Part shown: one piece after another, positions 34,646 to 42,976 of the stretch | How the letters are laid out: every line of letters starts with the position of its first letter | How positions within the stretch are numbered: position 1 is the first letter of the stretch | Source of the DNA: Streptomyces griseus | Lineage (GTDB): Bacteria > Actinomycetota > Actinomycetes > Streptomycetales > Streptomycetaceae | Length of the DNA: 64,000 nucleotides | Reading direction: 5' to 3' | NCBI RefSeq assembly: GCF_001715295.1 | Contig: NZ_MDKB01000003.1 | Location: forward strand, 699,954 to 763,953 | The notes under the pieces: generated by a model | The model's database searches: none | What the model was told of the DNA's origin: nothing | What the model saw: the letters and a program-made list of their open reading frames with translations, nothing else | Program-made: the position numbers and the translations under genes

Positions 34646-35458
34646 TCAGGACGAGGCGGCCTCCACCGCACCGCCGAAGCGCCGGTCCCGCCGGGCGAAC
34701 TCCAGGCAGGCCCGCCACAGGTCGCGGCGGTCGAAGTCCGGCCACAGCACGTCCTGGAAGACCATCTCGGCGTAGGCGCTCTGCCAGATCAGGTAGTTGG
34801 ACGTGCGCTGCTCACCGCTGGGGCGCACGAAGAGGTCCACGTCCGGCATGTCGGGGTAGTAGATGTACTTCGCGAACGTCTTCTCGTTGACCTTGGACGG
34901 GTCCAGCTTCCCCGCCGCGACGTCCCGCGCGATGGCCTGGGCGGCGTCCGCGATCTCGGCCCGGCCGCCGTAGTTGACGCAGAAGTACAACGTCATCCTG
35001 TCGTTGTCCTCGGTCTGCTCCTGGGCGACCTGGAGCTCCTGGACGACGGACTTCCACAGCTTCGGCATGCGGCCGACCCAGCGGATGCGGATACCGAGCT
35101 CGTCCATCTCGTCACGGCGGCGGCGGATGACGTCCCGGTTGAAGTTCATGAGGAACTTCACCTCCTCCGGCGAACGCTTCCAGTTCTCGGTGGAGAAGGC
35201 GTACAGCGAGAGGTTCTTGACCCCCATCTCGATGCAGCCCTTGAGGACGTCCATGACGACGCCCTCGCCGACCTTGTGGCCCTCGGTGCGCGGGAGGCCA
35301 CGCTCCTTGGCCCAGCGTCCGTTGCCGTCCATCACCACGGCGACGTGCTTGGGCACGAGCTCGCCGGGGATCTTCGGCGGGGTGGCGCCGGAGGGGTGCG
35401 GCTCGGGGGTCTTGTACTCACGCCGGTTTCGGCCGCCGAGCATCCCGCGTACTGCCAT
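34646..35458 (-). CDS. uppS: Isoprenyl transferase (cis-prenyl diphosphate synthase)
   Basis: A 270-residue cis-prenyltransferase that extends farnesyl- or geranyl-diphosphate with isopentenyl diphosphate to make the lipid carrier of cell-wall synthesis. The catalytic aspartate is D44 in HVAVVMDGNGRWA. Further family motifs are LYAFSTENWKRSPEEV, CVNYGGRAEI and the C-terminal DLFVRPSGEQRTSNYLIWQ. Full length. It follows recO by 22 bp on the same strand, a common Streptomyces arrangement. Chain length (C55 or shorter) cannot be read from sequence. Confidence 0.95.
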   Translation of the reverse strand: MAVRGMLGGRNRREYKTPEPHPSGATPPKIPGELVPKHVAVVMDGNGRWAKERGLPRTEGHKVGEGVVMDVLKGCIEMGVKNLSLYAFSTENWKRSPEEVKFLMNFNRDVIRRRRDEMDELGIRIRWVGRMPKLWKSVVQELQVAQEQTEDNDRMTLYFCVNYGGRAEIADAAQAIARDVAAGKLDPSKVNEKTFAKYIYYPDMPDVDLFVRPSGEQRTSNYLIWQSAYAEMVFQDVLWPDFDRRDLWRACLEFARRDRRFGGAVEAASS

Positions 35459-35480
35459 GGGCTTCTCTCGTCTCCCTGTG

Positions 35481-36227
35481 TCACTTCTCTACGTACCGGA
35501 GCGAGCGCAGGCCGCGCTCCAGATGCCAGTGCAGATAGGCGGACACGAGCCCGCTCCCCTCCCTGACATGACGCGCCTGGGACGCGTCCGCCGTCTCCCA
35601 GTCACCGGTGAGCAGTGCGCTCAGCAGTTCGACGGCCTCCGCCGAGGGTACGACGCTGCCGGGCACCCGGCAGTCGCCGCATATGACGCCGCCGGCCGCG
35701 ACGGAGAAGAACCGGTTCGGTCCGGGCATTCCGCACTTGGCGCAGTCGTCGAAGCTCGGGGCGTAGCCGTTGACGGCGAGGGAACGCAGCAGGAAGGCGT
35801 CCAGGATGAGGTTCGGGGCGTGCTCGGCGCGGGCGAGGGTGCGCAGCCCGCCGACGAGCAGCAGGTACTGCTGGACCGCGGGTTCGCCCTCGTGGTCGGT
35901 GAACCGCTCGGCGGTCTCCAGCATCGCGGTGCCCGCCGTGTAGCGGCCGTAGTCGGAGACGATGCCACCGCCGTACGGGGCGATCGTCTCGCTCTGGGTG
36001 CACAGGGGCAGTCCGCGGCCGACCAGCTCGCTGCCGCGGGCGAAGAACTGCACGTCCACGTGGGAGAAGGGCTCGAGGCGCGCACCGAACTTCGACTTGG
36101 TGCGGCGCACCCCGCGCGCGACGGCGCGTACCCGGCCGTGGCCCCGGGTCAGGATCGTGATGATCCGGTCGGCCTCGCCCAGCTTCTGCGTACGCAGTAC
36201 GACGCCGTCGTCCCGGAACAAGCTCAT
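35481..36227 (-). CDS. recO: DNA repair protein RecO
   Basis: A 248-residue recombination mediator. The N-terminal OB-fold has SLFRDDGVVLRTQKLGEADRIITILTRGHGRVRAVARGVR. A helical C-terminal domain holds a zinc site with CAKCG and CGDC. RecO works with RecR to load RecA on SSB-coated gaps. ATG 36227 is preferred over a start six codons upstream because it begins directly at the conserved MSLFRD. It is co-directional with uppS and probably co-transcribed. Confidence 0.94.
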   Translation of the reverse strand: MSLFRDDGVVLRTQKLGEADRIITILTRGHGRVRAVARGVRRTKSKFGARLEPFSHVDVQFFARGSELVGRGLPLCTQSETIAPYGGGIVSDYGRYTAGTAMLETAERFTDHEGEPAVQQYLLLVGGLRTLARAEHAPNLILDAFLLRSLAVNGYAPSFDDCAKCGMPGPNRFFSVAAGGVICGDCRVPGSVVPSAEAVELLSALLTGDWETADASQARHVREGSGLVSAYLHWHLERGLRSLRYVEK

Positions 36228-36311
36228 GCGTCCATTGTCGCCCACCGCGACGGCGCCCCGTCGGCGGTCCTCGCTCCCGGTGCCCCGGGGACGTCTCCGG
36301 GCCCCGCGAGG

Positions 36312-37013
36312 TCAGGAGGGCGTGCGCGCCGCGGCGGCGAGCAGCCTCGTGGTGTCGTCGGGGCGGATCCGCAGGGCGCTGCCCACGGTGGCCAGGACCT
36401 CGCGCTCCGCCTGGCCGTACGGGCCGTCGGCGAGCGCGATCCTGGCGCCCTGCAGCAGGACCGACTCCCGTCCGGCCACGGCCAGGTGCGGGGCGAGCGG
36501 CCCCAGCGCCTCGTGCAGTTCGATGGCGAGGGCGGCGCTGCAGGCCTCGGCCCCGGGACCGGTGCCGTCCGGGCCGGTGTCGGCTGCGAGGACCTCGGCG
36601 ATCGTGAAGAGCTGCTCCTGGGTGCAGTCGTCGAGCCCGGCGTCGCGGACGGTGGCCGCGGCGGTCTCCAGGACCGTACGGGAGGTGGTGCCGCCGGCCG
36701 CGAGCACGGCGAGGGCGACGGTGTGCACGGCCTCGCGCAGCATGGCGGAGAAGCGGGTGGTGGTGGGGTGGTCGAGGGTGTCGACCGGGAAGTGATCCCG
36801 GCAGGCGGCGCATTCGACGACGGGCCCCGCGCTCCCGCGCGCCCAAAGCGGCAGGCCGAGCACGGTGAGGCGTCGGCGCCCGCTGAGACGCCGGTAGTTG
36901 CGGTCGCCTCCGCAGCCCGGACAGAAGAACTCGCCGTCGCCGACGGTGTCCCACACGGTACGGATGCCGTACATGCGCAGTCCTATGGCGCGTTGTCCCT
37001 TGGCCGGCCGCAC
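36312..37013 (-). CDS. TerB-like protein with N-terminal zinc-ribbon
   Basis: A 233-residue protein. The N-terminal part has a zinc-ribbon-like pair, CPGCGGDRNYRR and VECAACRDHFPV. The rest is an all-helical TerB-like domain (about 100-230) with TVALAVLAAGGTTSRTVLETAAATV and ALADGPYGQAEREVLATVGSALRI. TerB domains are linked to tellurite resistance and stress, but in this setting the role is unknown. GTG 37013 is chosen because GGAGGT lies 6-7 bases upstream. It is upstream of recO on the same strand. Confidence 0.82.
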   Translation of the reverse strand: MRPAKGQRAIGLRMYGIRTVWDTVGDGEFFCPGCGGDRNYRRLSGRRRLTVLGLPLWARGSAGPVVECAACRDHFPVDTLDHPTTTRFSAMLREAVHTVALAVLAAGGTTSRTVLETAAATVRDAGLDDCTQEQLFTIAEVLAADTGPDGTGPGAEACSAALAIELHEALGPLAPHLAVAGRESVLLQGARIALADGPYGQAEREVLATVGSALRIRPDDTTRLLAAAARTPS

Positions 37014-37245
37014 GTCGCACACCTCCGCAACTCCCCCTGGCCCTTCAGGCACGGGAGGTACCCCACGGCGACATTGCCGCGTTGGACGTGATGTTAGCCA
37101 CATGCGCGTGGGGACGTCAGCCTTCCGGACGTCACAACACCCGGACATGGCCGAACCCCGGCCACCCTCGGCGGGCGGACGGGGCTCGTGGACCGGACGG
37201 TTCCGCGGCTTATCGGACGTTTGTGCCGTCGGGGGCCGTACCGCG

Positions 37246-39060
37246 TCAGCGGGTCGCGCGGTTGACCGCGGAGACCACGGCCTTGAGCGAGGCGCGCGTG
37301 GTGTTGGCGTCGATACCGATGCCCCACAGCACCTTGCCGTCGATGGCGCACTCGATGTAGGAGGCGGCCTGGGCGCTCGCGCCCTCGCTCATCGTGTGCT
37401 CGGTGTAGTCCAGCAGGCGGGCGTCGATGCCGATGGCCTGCAGCGCTTCGAAGAAGGCGGAGATGGGCCCGTTGCCGACGCCGCTCAGCACGGTGTCCAC
37501 ACCGTCGACGGTGGCCTCGACGGTGATCGTGTCGCGGCCGTCCGACCCGGTCGTGGTCTGGCCGGAGCGGATCTGTACGCGTCCCCACCGGTCCGCGGCG
37601 TCGTCCGGGTTGGGCAGGTACTCGTCCTGGAAGGTGGACCAGATCTGGTCCGGCGTGACCTCGCCGCCCTCGGCGTCGGTCTTGGCCTGAATGATCCGGG
37701 AGAACTCGATCTGCATGCGGCGCGGCAGGTCCAGCTTGTGGTCGTTCTTCAGGACGTAGGCGATGCCGCCCTTGCCGGACTGCGAGTTGACCCGGATGAC
37801 CGCCTCGTACGAGCGGCCGACGTCCTTCGGGTCGATCGGCAGGTACGGCACGGCCCACTCGAGATCGTCGACGGTGACACCCTCGCCCCGGGCGGCCGCG
37901 TCGGCCTCCATGGCGTCGAAGCCCTTCTTGATGGCGTCCTGGTGGGAGCCGGAGAAGGCGGTGTAGACGAGGTCGCCCGCGTAGGGGTGGCGCGGGTGGA
38001 CCTCCATCTGGTTGCAGTACTCGCTGGTGCGGCGGATCTCGTCGATCTGGGAGAAGTCGATCTGCGGGTCGACGCCCTGGGAGAAGAGGTTCATGCCCAG
38101 GGTCACCAGGTCGACGTTGCCGGTGCGCTCGCCCTGCCCGAACAGACAGCCCTCGATGCGGTCCGCGCCGGCCATCAGGGCCAGCTCGGCGGCGGCCACG
38201 GCGGTGCCGCGGTCGTTGTGCGGGTGCACCGACAGGCAGACGTGCTCCCGGCGGGTCAGGTGGCGGGACATCCACTCGAACCGGTCCGCGTGCGTGGACG
38301 GCGTCGAACGCTCCACGGTGGCGGGCAGGTTCAGGATGATCTCCCGGCCCTCCTCGGGCTGCCAGACGTCACAGACGGCCTCGCAGACCTCCAGGGCGAA
38401 GTCCAGTTCGGTGTCGGTGAAGATCTCCGGGCTGTACTGGTAGCCGAAGATCGTCTCGCTGCCCAGGATCTTGTCCGCGTACTCCATGACCAGCCGGGTG
38501 CCGTCCACGGCGATCTGCTTGACCTGCTCCTTCGAACCGCGGAAGACCACACGGCGGAAGGTGGGCGCGGTGGCGTTGTAGAGGTGGACGGTGGCGCGGC
38601 GCGCGCCGACCAGCGACTCGACGGTCCGCTCGATCAGCTCCTCGCGCGCCTGCGTCAGGACGGAGATCGTCACGTCCTCGGGGATCGCGCCCTCTTCGAT
38701 GATGGAGCGCACGAAGGCGAAGTCGGTCTCGCCGGAGGACGGGAAGCCGACCTCGATCTCCTTGTAGCCCATGCGTACGAGCAGGTCGAACATCTCGCGC
38801 TTGCGGGCCGGGGACATCGGGTCGATCAGTGCCTGATTGCCGTCGCGCAGGTCCGTGGACAGCCAGCGGGGGGCGCGGGTGATGCGGTTGTCCGGCCAGG
38901 TGCGGTCGGCGATGTCCACGGCCTCGTACCCGCGGTACTTGTGGACCGGCATCCCGGACGGCTTCTGCAGCTGCGTCGCGTTGGTGACCGGGGTGGGGCC
39001 GCCGACAGGGGCGGCGCTCTCGGCGTCCGCGGCGTTCCGGGCGGGGTTTACGGCAGTCAT
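37246..39060 (-). CDS. leuA: 2-isopropylmalate synthase
   Basis: A 604-residue enzyme condensing acetyl-CoA and 2-oxoisovalerate, the first step of leucine synthesis. The catalytic barrel has LSTDLRDGNQALIDPMSPARKREMF, where the Arg-Asp pair binds substrate and metal, and HPHNDRGTAVAAAELALMAGADRIEGCLFGQGERTGN with metal-binding histidines. The C-terminal LeuA dimer domain, which senses leucine, ends GIGIDANTTRASLKAVVSAVNRA. It belongs to the long (LeuA2-type) form typical of actinobacteria. ATG 39060 has GAGGAG about 8 bases upstream. The N-terminus is about 30 residues longer than I would expect. Leucine control is also likely through the leader peptide upstream. Confidence 0.97.
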   Translation of the reverse strand: MTAVNPARNAADAESAAPVGGPTPVTNATQLQKPSGMPVHKYRGYEAVDIADRTWPDNRITRAPRWLSTDLRDGNQALIDPMSPARKREMFDLLVRMGYKEIEVGFPSSGETDFAFVRSIIEEGAIPEDVTISVLTQAREELIERTVESLVGARRATVHLYNATAPTFRRVVFRGSKEQVKQIAVDGTRLVMEYADKILGSETIFGYQYSPEIFTDTELDFALEVCEAVCDVWQPEEGREIILNLPATVERSTPSTHADRFEWMSRHLTRREHVCLSVHPHNDRGTAVAAAELALMAGADRIEGCLFGQGERTGNVDLVTLGMNLFSQGVDPQIDFSQIDEIRRTSEYCNQMEVHPRHPYAGDLVYTAFSGSHQDAIKKGFDAMEADAAARGEGVTVDDLEWAVPYLPIDPKDVGRSYEAVIRVNSQSGKGGIAYVLKNDHKLDLPRRMQIEFSRIIQAKTDAEGGEVTPDQIWSTFQDEYLPNPDDAADRWGRVQIRSGQTTTGSDGRDTITVEATVDGVDTVLSGVGNGPISAFFEALQAIGIDARLLDYTEHTMSEGASAQAASYIECAIDGKVLWGIGIDANTTRASLKAVVSAVNRATR

Positions 39061-39120
39061 GGCGTACGGCTCCTCTGAGGTACAGCGGGGCGGCCGACTG
39101 GGTCGCTGCACCAGCGAACT

Positions 39121-39164
39121 CCGCGGGGAGGGAGCCGGCCTACGACTACAGGCCCTCGCCGCGG
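39121..39164 (-). promoter_or_regulatory. leuA attenuator-like stem
   Basis: CCCTCCCCGCGG on the minus strand (39121-39132) can pair with CCGCGGCGAGGG (39153-39164), 11 of 12 bases, across a 20-base loop. The upstream arm overlaps the end of the leuL coding region. A smaller CGCTG-GTG-CAGCG hairpin follows nearer leuA. A ribosome stalled at the leucine codons would change which stem forms, the usual logic of attenuation. Confidence 0.55.
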
Positions 39165-39193
39165 CAGCTAAGGAGGAGCAGCCCGAAACGCAT
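39146..39193 (-). CDS. leuL: leuA leader peptide
   Basis: A 15-residue peptide MRFGLLLLSCRGEGL, with four consecutive leucine codons (CTG CTC CTC CTT). It ends 85 bp before the leuA ATG. Such leader peptides are established upstream of actinobacterial leuA genes, where ribosome stalling at the Leu run under leucine shortage favours leuA transcription. No ribosome site is obvious; the codon may be used on a short or leaderless 5' end. The following RNA can form the stem listed separately. Confidence 0.85.
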   Translation of the reverse strand: MRFGLLLLSCRGEGL

Positions 39194-39351
39194 GATGCGA
39201 CGAGACTAACCGAGAGATCTCCACCGCGTCGGCCTGTATCAGTATGCGGGATCGGACGCCCATGGGGGCAAAACGGTGACTCATCACTCCATTTCGTCAA
39301 TCACGGTCGCAACCAGTGACAGCGCGATGACGGAGTGCCACAGTCGCATCC

Positions 39352-40428
39352 ATGCAGCCTCGACCGAACAACGGCTTCCAGCCCGTCTTCTGCACCATCG
39401 TTCCGCCCCACCTCCTCGACAAGCTGTCCCAGGCCGACGACCCGGTCCTGGCCGGTCCCGCCCGCCGCACCCTGGAGACCGACGGGGCCCGGCGCCGCCA
39501 CCGGCGCACGACCGCGCTGGCCCGGACACCCTCCGGCCCCCGCAACGCCGACCCGGTGCCGACCAAGCCCCACCGCACCCTCTACGACTGCCGGCACGGC
39601 ACCGACCTGCCCGGCCACAAGGTCCGCGACGAGGGCGACGAACCCACCCGGGACGCCAGCGTCAACCGCGCGTACGCCGGGCTCGGCGCCACCTTCGACC
39701 TGCTGCTCACGGAGTACGGCCGCAGTTCGATCGACGGCAGGGGGCTGCCCCTCATCGGCTCCGTGCACTACGACGAGAAGTACAACAACGCCTTCTTCGA
39801 CGGCGAGCAGATGGTCTTCGGGGACGGGGACGGGGAGATCTTCCTCGACTTCACCGTCGCCATCGACGTCATCGCGCACGAACTGGCGCACGGGCTGACC
39901 CAGTACACGGCCAACCTGGCGTACGAGGGCCAGTCGGGCGCGCTCAACGAGTCGGTGTCCGACGTCTTCGGCTCCCTGGTCAAGCAGTACTCGCTCGGCC
40001 AGAGCGCGGAACAGGGCGACTGGCTGATCGGCGCGGGGCTGCTCGCACCCCGGGTCAGCGGGGTCGCGCTGCGCTCGATGAAGGCCCCGGGCACGGCGTA
40101 CGACGACGACGTCCTCGGCAAGGACCCGCAGCCCGCCTCGATGGACGACTACATCGAGACGGAGGAGGACAACGGCGGGGTGCACCTCAACTCCGGCATC
40201 CCCAACCGTGCCTTCTACCTCCTCGCCACCGCCCTCGGCGGCAACGCCTGGGAGCGGGCCGGCCGGATCTGGTTCGACGTGCTGACCGGGGGCGAGCTGG
40301 CCCAGGACGCGTCGTTCACGGACTTCGCGAAGCTCACCGTCGCCGCGGCCCGGAGCCGTTTCGGGGAGGGCGACGACACCGAGGCGGTACTGAAGGCCTG
40401 GTCGGAGGTGGGCGTGCCGACCCGCTGA
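39352..40428 (+). CDS. Protealysin-like M4 metallopeptidase
   Basis: A 358-residue thermolysin-family (M4) zinc peptidase. The zinc site is HELAH (176-180) with the third ligand E200 in GALNESVSD. Other M4 motifs are VHYDEKYNNAFFDGEQMVFGDGDG and the C-terminal GIPNRAFYLLATALGG. It has no signal peptide and a short propeptide of about 70 residues holding the PPHLL motif (18-22), the mark of protealysin-like rather than thermolysin-like enzymes. Such proteases are often intracellular or exported by unusual routes. An emfourin inhibitor gene follows by 61 bp on the same strand, as seen with other protealysin-like enzymes. Confidence 0.93.
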   Translation: MQPRPNNGFQPVFCTIVPPHLLDKLSQADDPVLAGPARRTLETDGARRRHRRTTALARTPSGPRNADPVPTKPHRTLYDCRHGTDLPGHKVRDEGDEPTRDASVNRAYAGLGATFDLLLTEYGRSSIDGRGLPLIGSVHYDEKYNNAFFDGEQMVFGDGDGEIFLDFTVAIDVIAHELAHGLTQYTANLAYEGQSGALNESVSDVFGSLVKQYSLGQSAEQGDWLIGAGLLAPRVSGVALRSMKAPGTAYDDDVLGKDPQPASMDDYIETEEDNGGVHLNSGIPNRAFYLLATALGGNAWERAGRIWFDVLTGGELAQDASFTDFAKLTVAAARSRFGEGDDTEAVLKAWSEVGVPTR

Positions 40429-40489
40429 CCGGGTACGTACGGATACGGAACCGGGATCGTCCGGACGGGTCGGGCAGGAGCCGCCACAC

Positions 40490-40756
40490 ATGCGCATTCA
40501 GGTGAGCCGGACCGGTGGTTTCGCCGGCATCGCACGTCACGGGGAGGTCGACACCTCGGGTCGGCCGGACGCCGCGGAGTGGGAGTCCCTGGCCGAAGCG
40601 GTGCTCACCGCCGGCCGGGAAGGCCCCCCGGCGGGGGTGCCGGACGGTTTCCGCTACCGGATCACCGTGGGCGACCGGACGGTGCACTGCGCGGACCCCC
40701 GTCTGACGGACGCGCAGCGCACGCTGATCTCACGTGTGCTGGACGAGGGCGCCTGA
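40490..40756 (+). CDS. Emfourin-like inhibitor of protealysin-like peptidase
   Basis: An 88-residue protein starting MRIQVSRTGGFAGIARHGEVDTS and containing FRYRITVGDRTVHCADPRLTDAQRTLI. It matches the emfourin (M4in) family, small proteins that inhibit protealysin-like M4 peptidases, and lies just downstream of such a peptidase. It is predicted to restrain the enzyme inside the cell. ATG 40490 has CAGGAG 9 bases upstream. Inhibition is inferred from family and context. Confidence 0.85.
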   Translation: MRIQVSRTGGFAGIARHGEVDTSGRPDAAEWESLAEAVLTAGREGPPAGVPDGFRYRITVGDRTVHCADPRLTDAQRTLISRVLDEGA

Positions 40757-40864
40757 AGCGGGGCGCCCCGGCCGGCCCGGGGGCGGGCGGCCGGGCCCGG
40801 GTGGCCTCCGCCGCACCCGCTCCCGGCCGGTCCGGGGCGCCGGACGGCTCGGAGGCGGGGCCGC

Positions 40865-41884
40865 TCAGAACCCCAGCTTGCGCAGCTGCTTCGGGTCCCG
40901 CTGCCAGTCCTTGGCGACCTTCACGTGCAGGTCCAGGAAGACCGGCGTCCCCAGCAGCGCCTCGATGTGCTTACGCGACTTGGTGCCCACGTCCTTCAGC
41001 CGCTTGCCCTTCGGGCCGATGATGATGCCCTTCTGGCTCGGCCGCTCGATGTAGACGTTCGCGTGGATGTCCAGCAGCGGCTTGTCCGCCGGACGGTCCT
41101 CGCGCGGCAGCATCTCCTCGACGACGACCGCGATGGAGTGCGGCAGCTCGTCCCGCACCCCTTCCAGGGCGGCCTCGCGGATCAGCTCCGCGACCATGAC
41201 CATCTCGGGCTCGTCGGTGAGGTCGCCCTCCGGGTAGAGCGGCGGGCTCTCCGGGAGCAGCGGGGCGATCAGGTCGGCCAGGAGTCCGACCTGGCCTGCC
41301 CCTCGCCCACCACCGCCCTTGTTCGAGGGACTGCGTCCCGCCTCCTGCTCCTCCTTGACCGCGGAGACCGGGACGATCTCCGCCCACTCGAAGCCGAGTT
41401 CCTCGCCGAGCCGGGAGACGGCCAGCAGCTGTTCGGCGAGCGTCTTGGAGTCGACCAGGTCGGTCTTGGTGATGATCGCGATCTTCGGGGTCTTCTTGAT
41501 CCCGGCGAGTTCCTTGATGATGAACGTGTCGCCGGGGCCGAGCTTCTGGTCGGCGGGCAGGCAGAAGCCGATGACGTCGACCTCGGCCCAGGTGGTCCGC
41601 ACGACGTCGTTCAGCCGCTCGCCGAGCAGCGTGCGCGGCTTGTGGAGACCAGGCGTGTCCACCAGGATCAGCTGGGCGTCGGGGCGGTGCACGATGCCCC
41701 GCACGGTGTGCCGGGTGGTCTGGGGGCGGTTGGAGGTGATCGCCACCTTCTGACCGACCAGAGCGTTCGTGAGGGTGGACTTGCCCGCGTTGGGGCGGCC
41801 CACGAAGCAGGCGAAGCCGGCCCGGTGGGGGACGTCGTTCTCCGTCTGCTCCGCAGCAACTTCTGTGTTCGGTCGAGCGCTCAT
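40865..41884 (-). CDS. era: GTPase Era
   Basis: A 339-residue GTPase for 30S subunit maturation. The G domain shows G1 GRPNAGKST (29-37), G3 DTPGL, G4 TKTD and G5 VSAVK. The C-terminal KH domain has IIIGPKGKRLKDVGTKSRKHIEALLG and VFLDLHVKVAKDW. Right after G5 there is an extra stretch of about 20 residues (EEQEAGRSPSNKGGGGRGAG), which I do not expect in Era and which is hydrophilic and glycine-rich. It sits in the linker between the two domains, so it may be tolerated. ATG 41884 is used; another ATG lies three codons upstream. Downstream of the deaminase-like gene. Confidence 0.95.
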   Translation of the reverse strand: MSARPNTEVAAEQTENDVPHRAGFACFVGRPNAGKSTLTNALVGQKVAITSNRPQTTRHTVRGIVHRPDAQLILVDTPGLHKPRTLLGERLNDVVRTTWAEVDVIGFCLPADQKLGPGDTFIIKELAGIKKTPKIAIITKTDLVDSKTLAEQLLAVSRLGEELGFEWAEIVPVSAVKEEQEAGRSPSNKGGGGRGAGQVGLLADLIAPLLPESPPLYPEGDLTDEPEMVMVAELIREAALEGVRDELPHSIAVVVEEMLPREDRPADKPLLDIHANVYIERPSQKGIIIGPKGKRLKDVGTKSRKHIEALLGTPVFLDLHVKVAKDWQRDPKQLRKLGF

Positions 41885-41966
41885 GGCGCCCATTCTCCCC
41901 GATCCCGGCGGCGCCGTTGCACAGCAGGGCGCCGCGTACGCCCGGAGGGGGCACGGCGGCCCCGGT

Positions 41967-42320
41967 TCAGCCGGCGGTCACCCGGGTCCGGAGCGTCCCG
42001 TCGGGCCCGGCGAGCAGCACGGGGGTGCCCGGGCCGCCCAGGTCCCGTACGGCCGCCCGGTCCGCCTCCGAGGGGGTCCCGGCCGCGGTGACGACCGCCG
42101 CCGCCTCCAGGGACGTGGCGCCCCCCGCCACCGCCATGGCGACGGCGGTCTGCAGCGCGCTGAGCTTCAGCGACTCCAGTTCCACGGTGCCCGCGGCGTA
42201 GGTGCGTCCTGTCTCGTCCCGGACCGCCGCGCCCTCGGGCACTCCGTTGCGGGCACGGACGCTGCGTGCCAGCGTGACGATCTTGCGGTCCTCGGGGCCG
42301 AGGTCGGTGGTATCGGTCAT
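41967..42320 (-). CDS. Cytidine-deaminase-fold protein lacking catalytic motifs
   Basis: A 117-residue protein with the overall pattern of small cytidine deaminases: LARSVRARNGVPEGAAVRDETGRTYAAGTVELESLKLSAL fits the first strands and helix. The zinc and proton-transfer motif (H/C)AE is replaced by ALQTAV, and no PCxxC follows. It has no cysteine or histidine ligands at all, so it is unlikely to be an active deaminase. It lies between mmcQ and era, in a cluster conserved in Streptomyces. Function unknown. Confidence 0.72.
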   Translation of the reverse strand: MTDTTDLGPEDRKIVTLARSVRARNGVPEGAAVRDETGRTYAAGTVELESLKLSALQTAVAMAVAGGATSLEAAAVVTAAGTPSEADRAAVRDLGGPGTPVLLAGPDGTLRTRVTAG

Positions 42321-42622
42321 GTGCTGAGCATACGAAGGCGGTGCGCCCCCTCCCGGCAACGGGGTCGCTCCTCTCCCACGTGGCCCGCCCGGCGGCGCGG
42401 GCGCTCGTGCCGGGAGGGGGTCACCGGTCCGCGCCGCCCCTCCTGCGAGGCGCGTCCCCGGCGTCCCGCCTCGGTGCCGGTGCGGGCAGCGGGCGTGCGG
42501 CACGAGGACACGGCCCACCGTGCCGGTGCCCCCGGCGGGACGGACCCGGCGTGCGGGAGGCCGTCGAGCACCTCGCGGACCGGGCCGCAGGGCCGCCCGG
42601 GTGCGGCGGCCCTGCGGTCGCG
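42321..42622. other. 302-bp gap between mmcQ and the deaminase-like gene
   Basis: No gene, repeat or regulatory site is visible. The run is GC-rich with short inverted repeats but no strong terminator. It may hold a promoter for the deaminase-like gene and era. Confidence 0.5.
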
Positions 42623-42976
42623 CTACGGCCGGTCCAGGCGCAGCCGTTCCGCTTTCGGGAGTCCGGCCACCACGAGGTCGTAGCTGTCCTCGACGAGCTC
42701 CCGGACCATGCGGTCCGGCAGCCCGGAGACCGTGACCGTGTTCCAGTGCCGCTTGTTCATGTGATAGCCGGGCACGATCGCGGAGTGCTCCTCCCGGAGC
42801 CGCAGGGCCTCGTCGGGGTCGCACTTGAGATTGACCGTGAGGGGCCTCGCGTCCAGGGCGCTGAGCGCGAACATCTTCCCGAGCACCTTGAACACGGAGG
42901 TCCCGGGCCCGAACGGGAACTCCTCCGCGCTGGCCTCGAACTCCAGGCAGAGCGCGCGCAGCTGCTCGGGTGTCAT
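42623..42976 (-). CDS. MmcQ/YjbR family protein
   Basis: A 117-residue CyaY-like fold protein of the MmcQ/YjbR family (LRALCLEFEASAEEFPFGPGTSVFKVLGKMFAL, LTVNLKCDPDEALRLREEHSAIVPGYHMNKRHWNTVTV). Members bind double-stranded DNA in a few cases, with no settled role. The ATG at 42976 overlaps the corC stop by four bases (ATGA), so translation is probably coupled. Confidence 0.88.
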   Translation of the reverse strand: MTPEQLRALCLEFEASAEEFPFGPGTSVFKVLGKMFALSALDARPLTVNLKCDPDEALRLREEHSAIVPGYHMNKRHWNTVTVSGLPDRMVRELVEDSYDLVVAGLPKAERLRLDRP

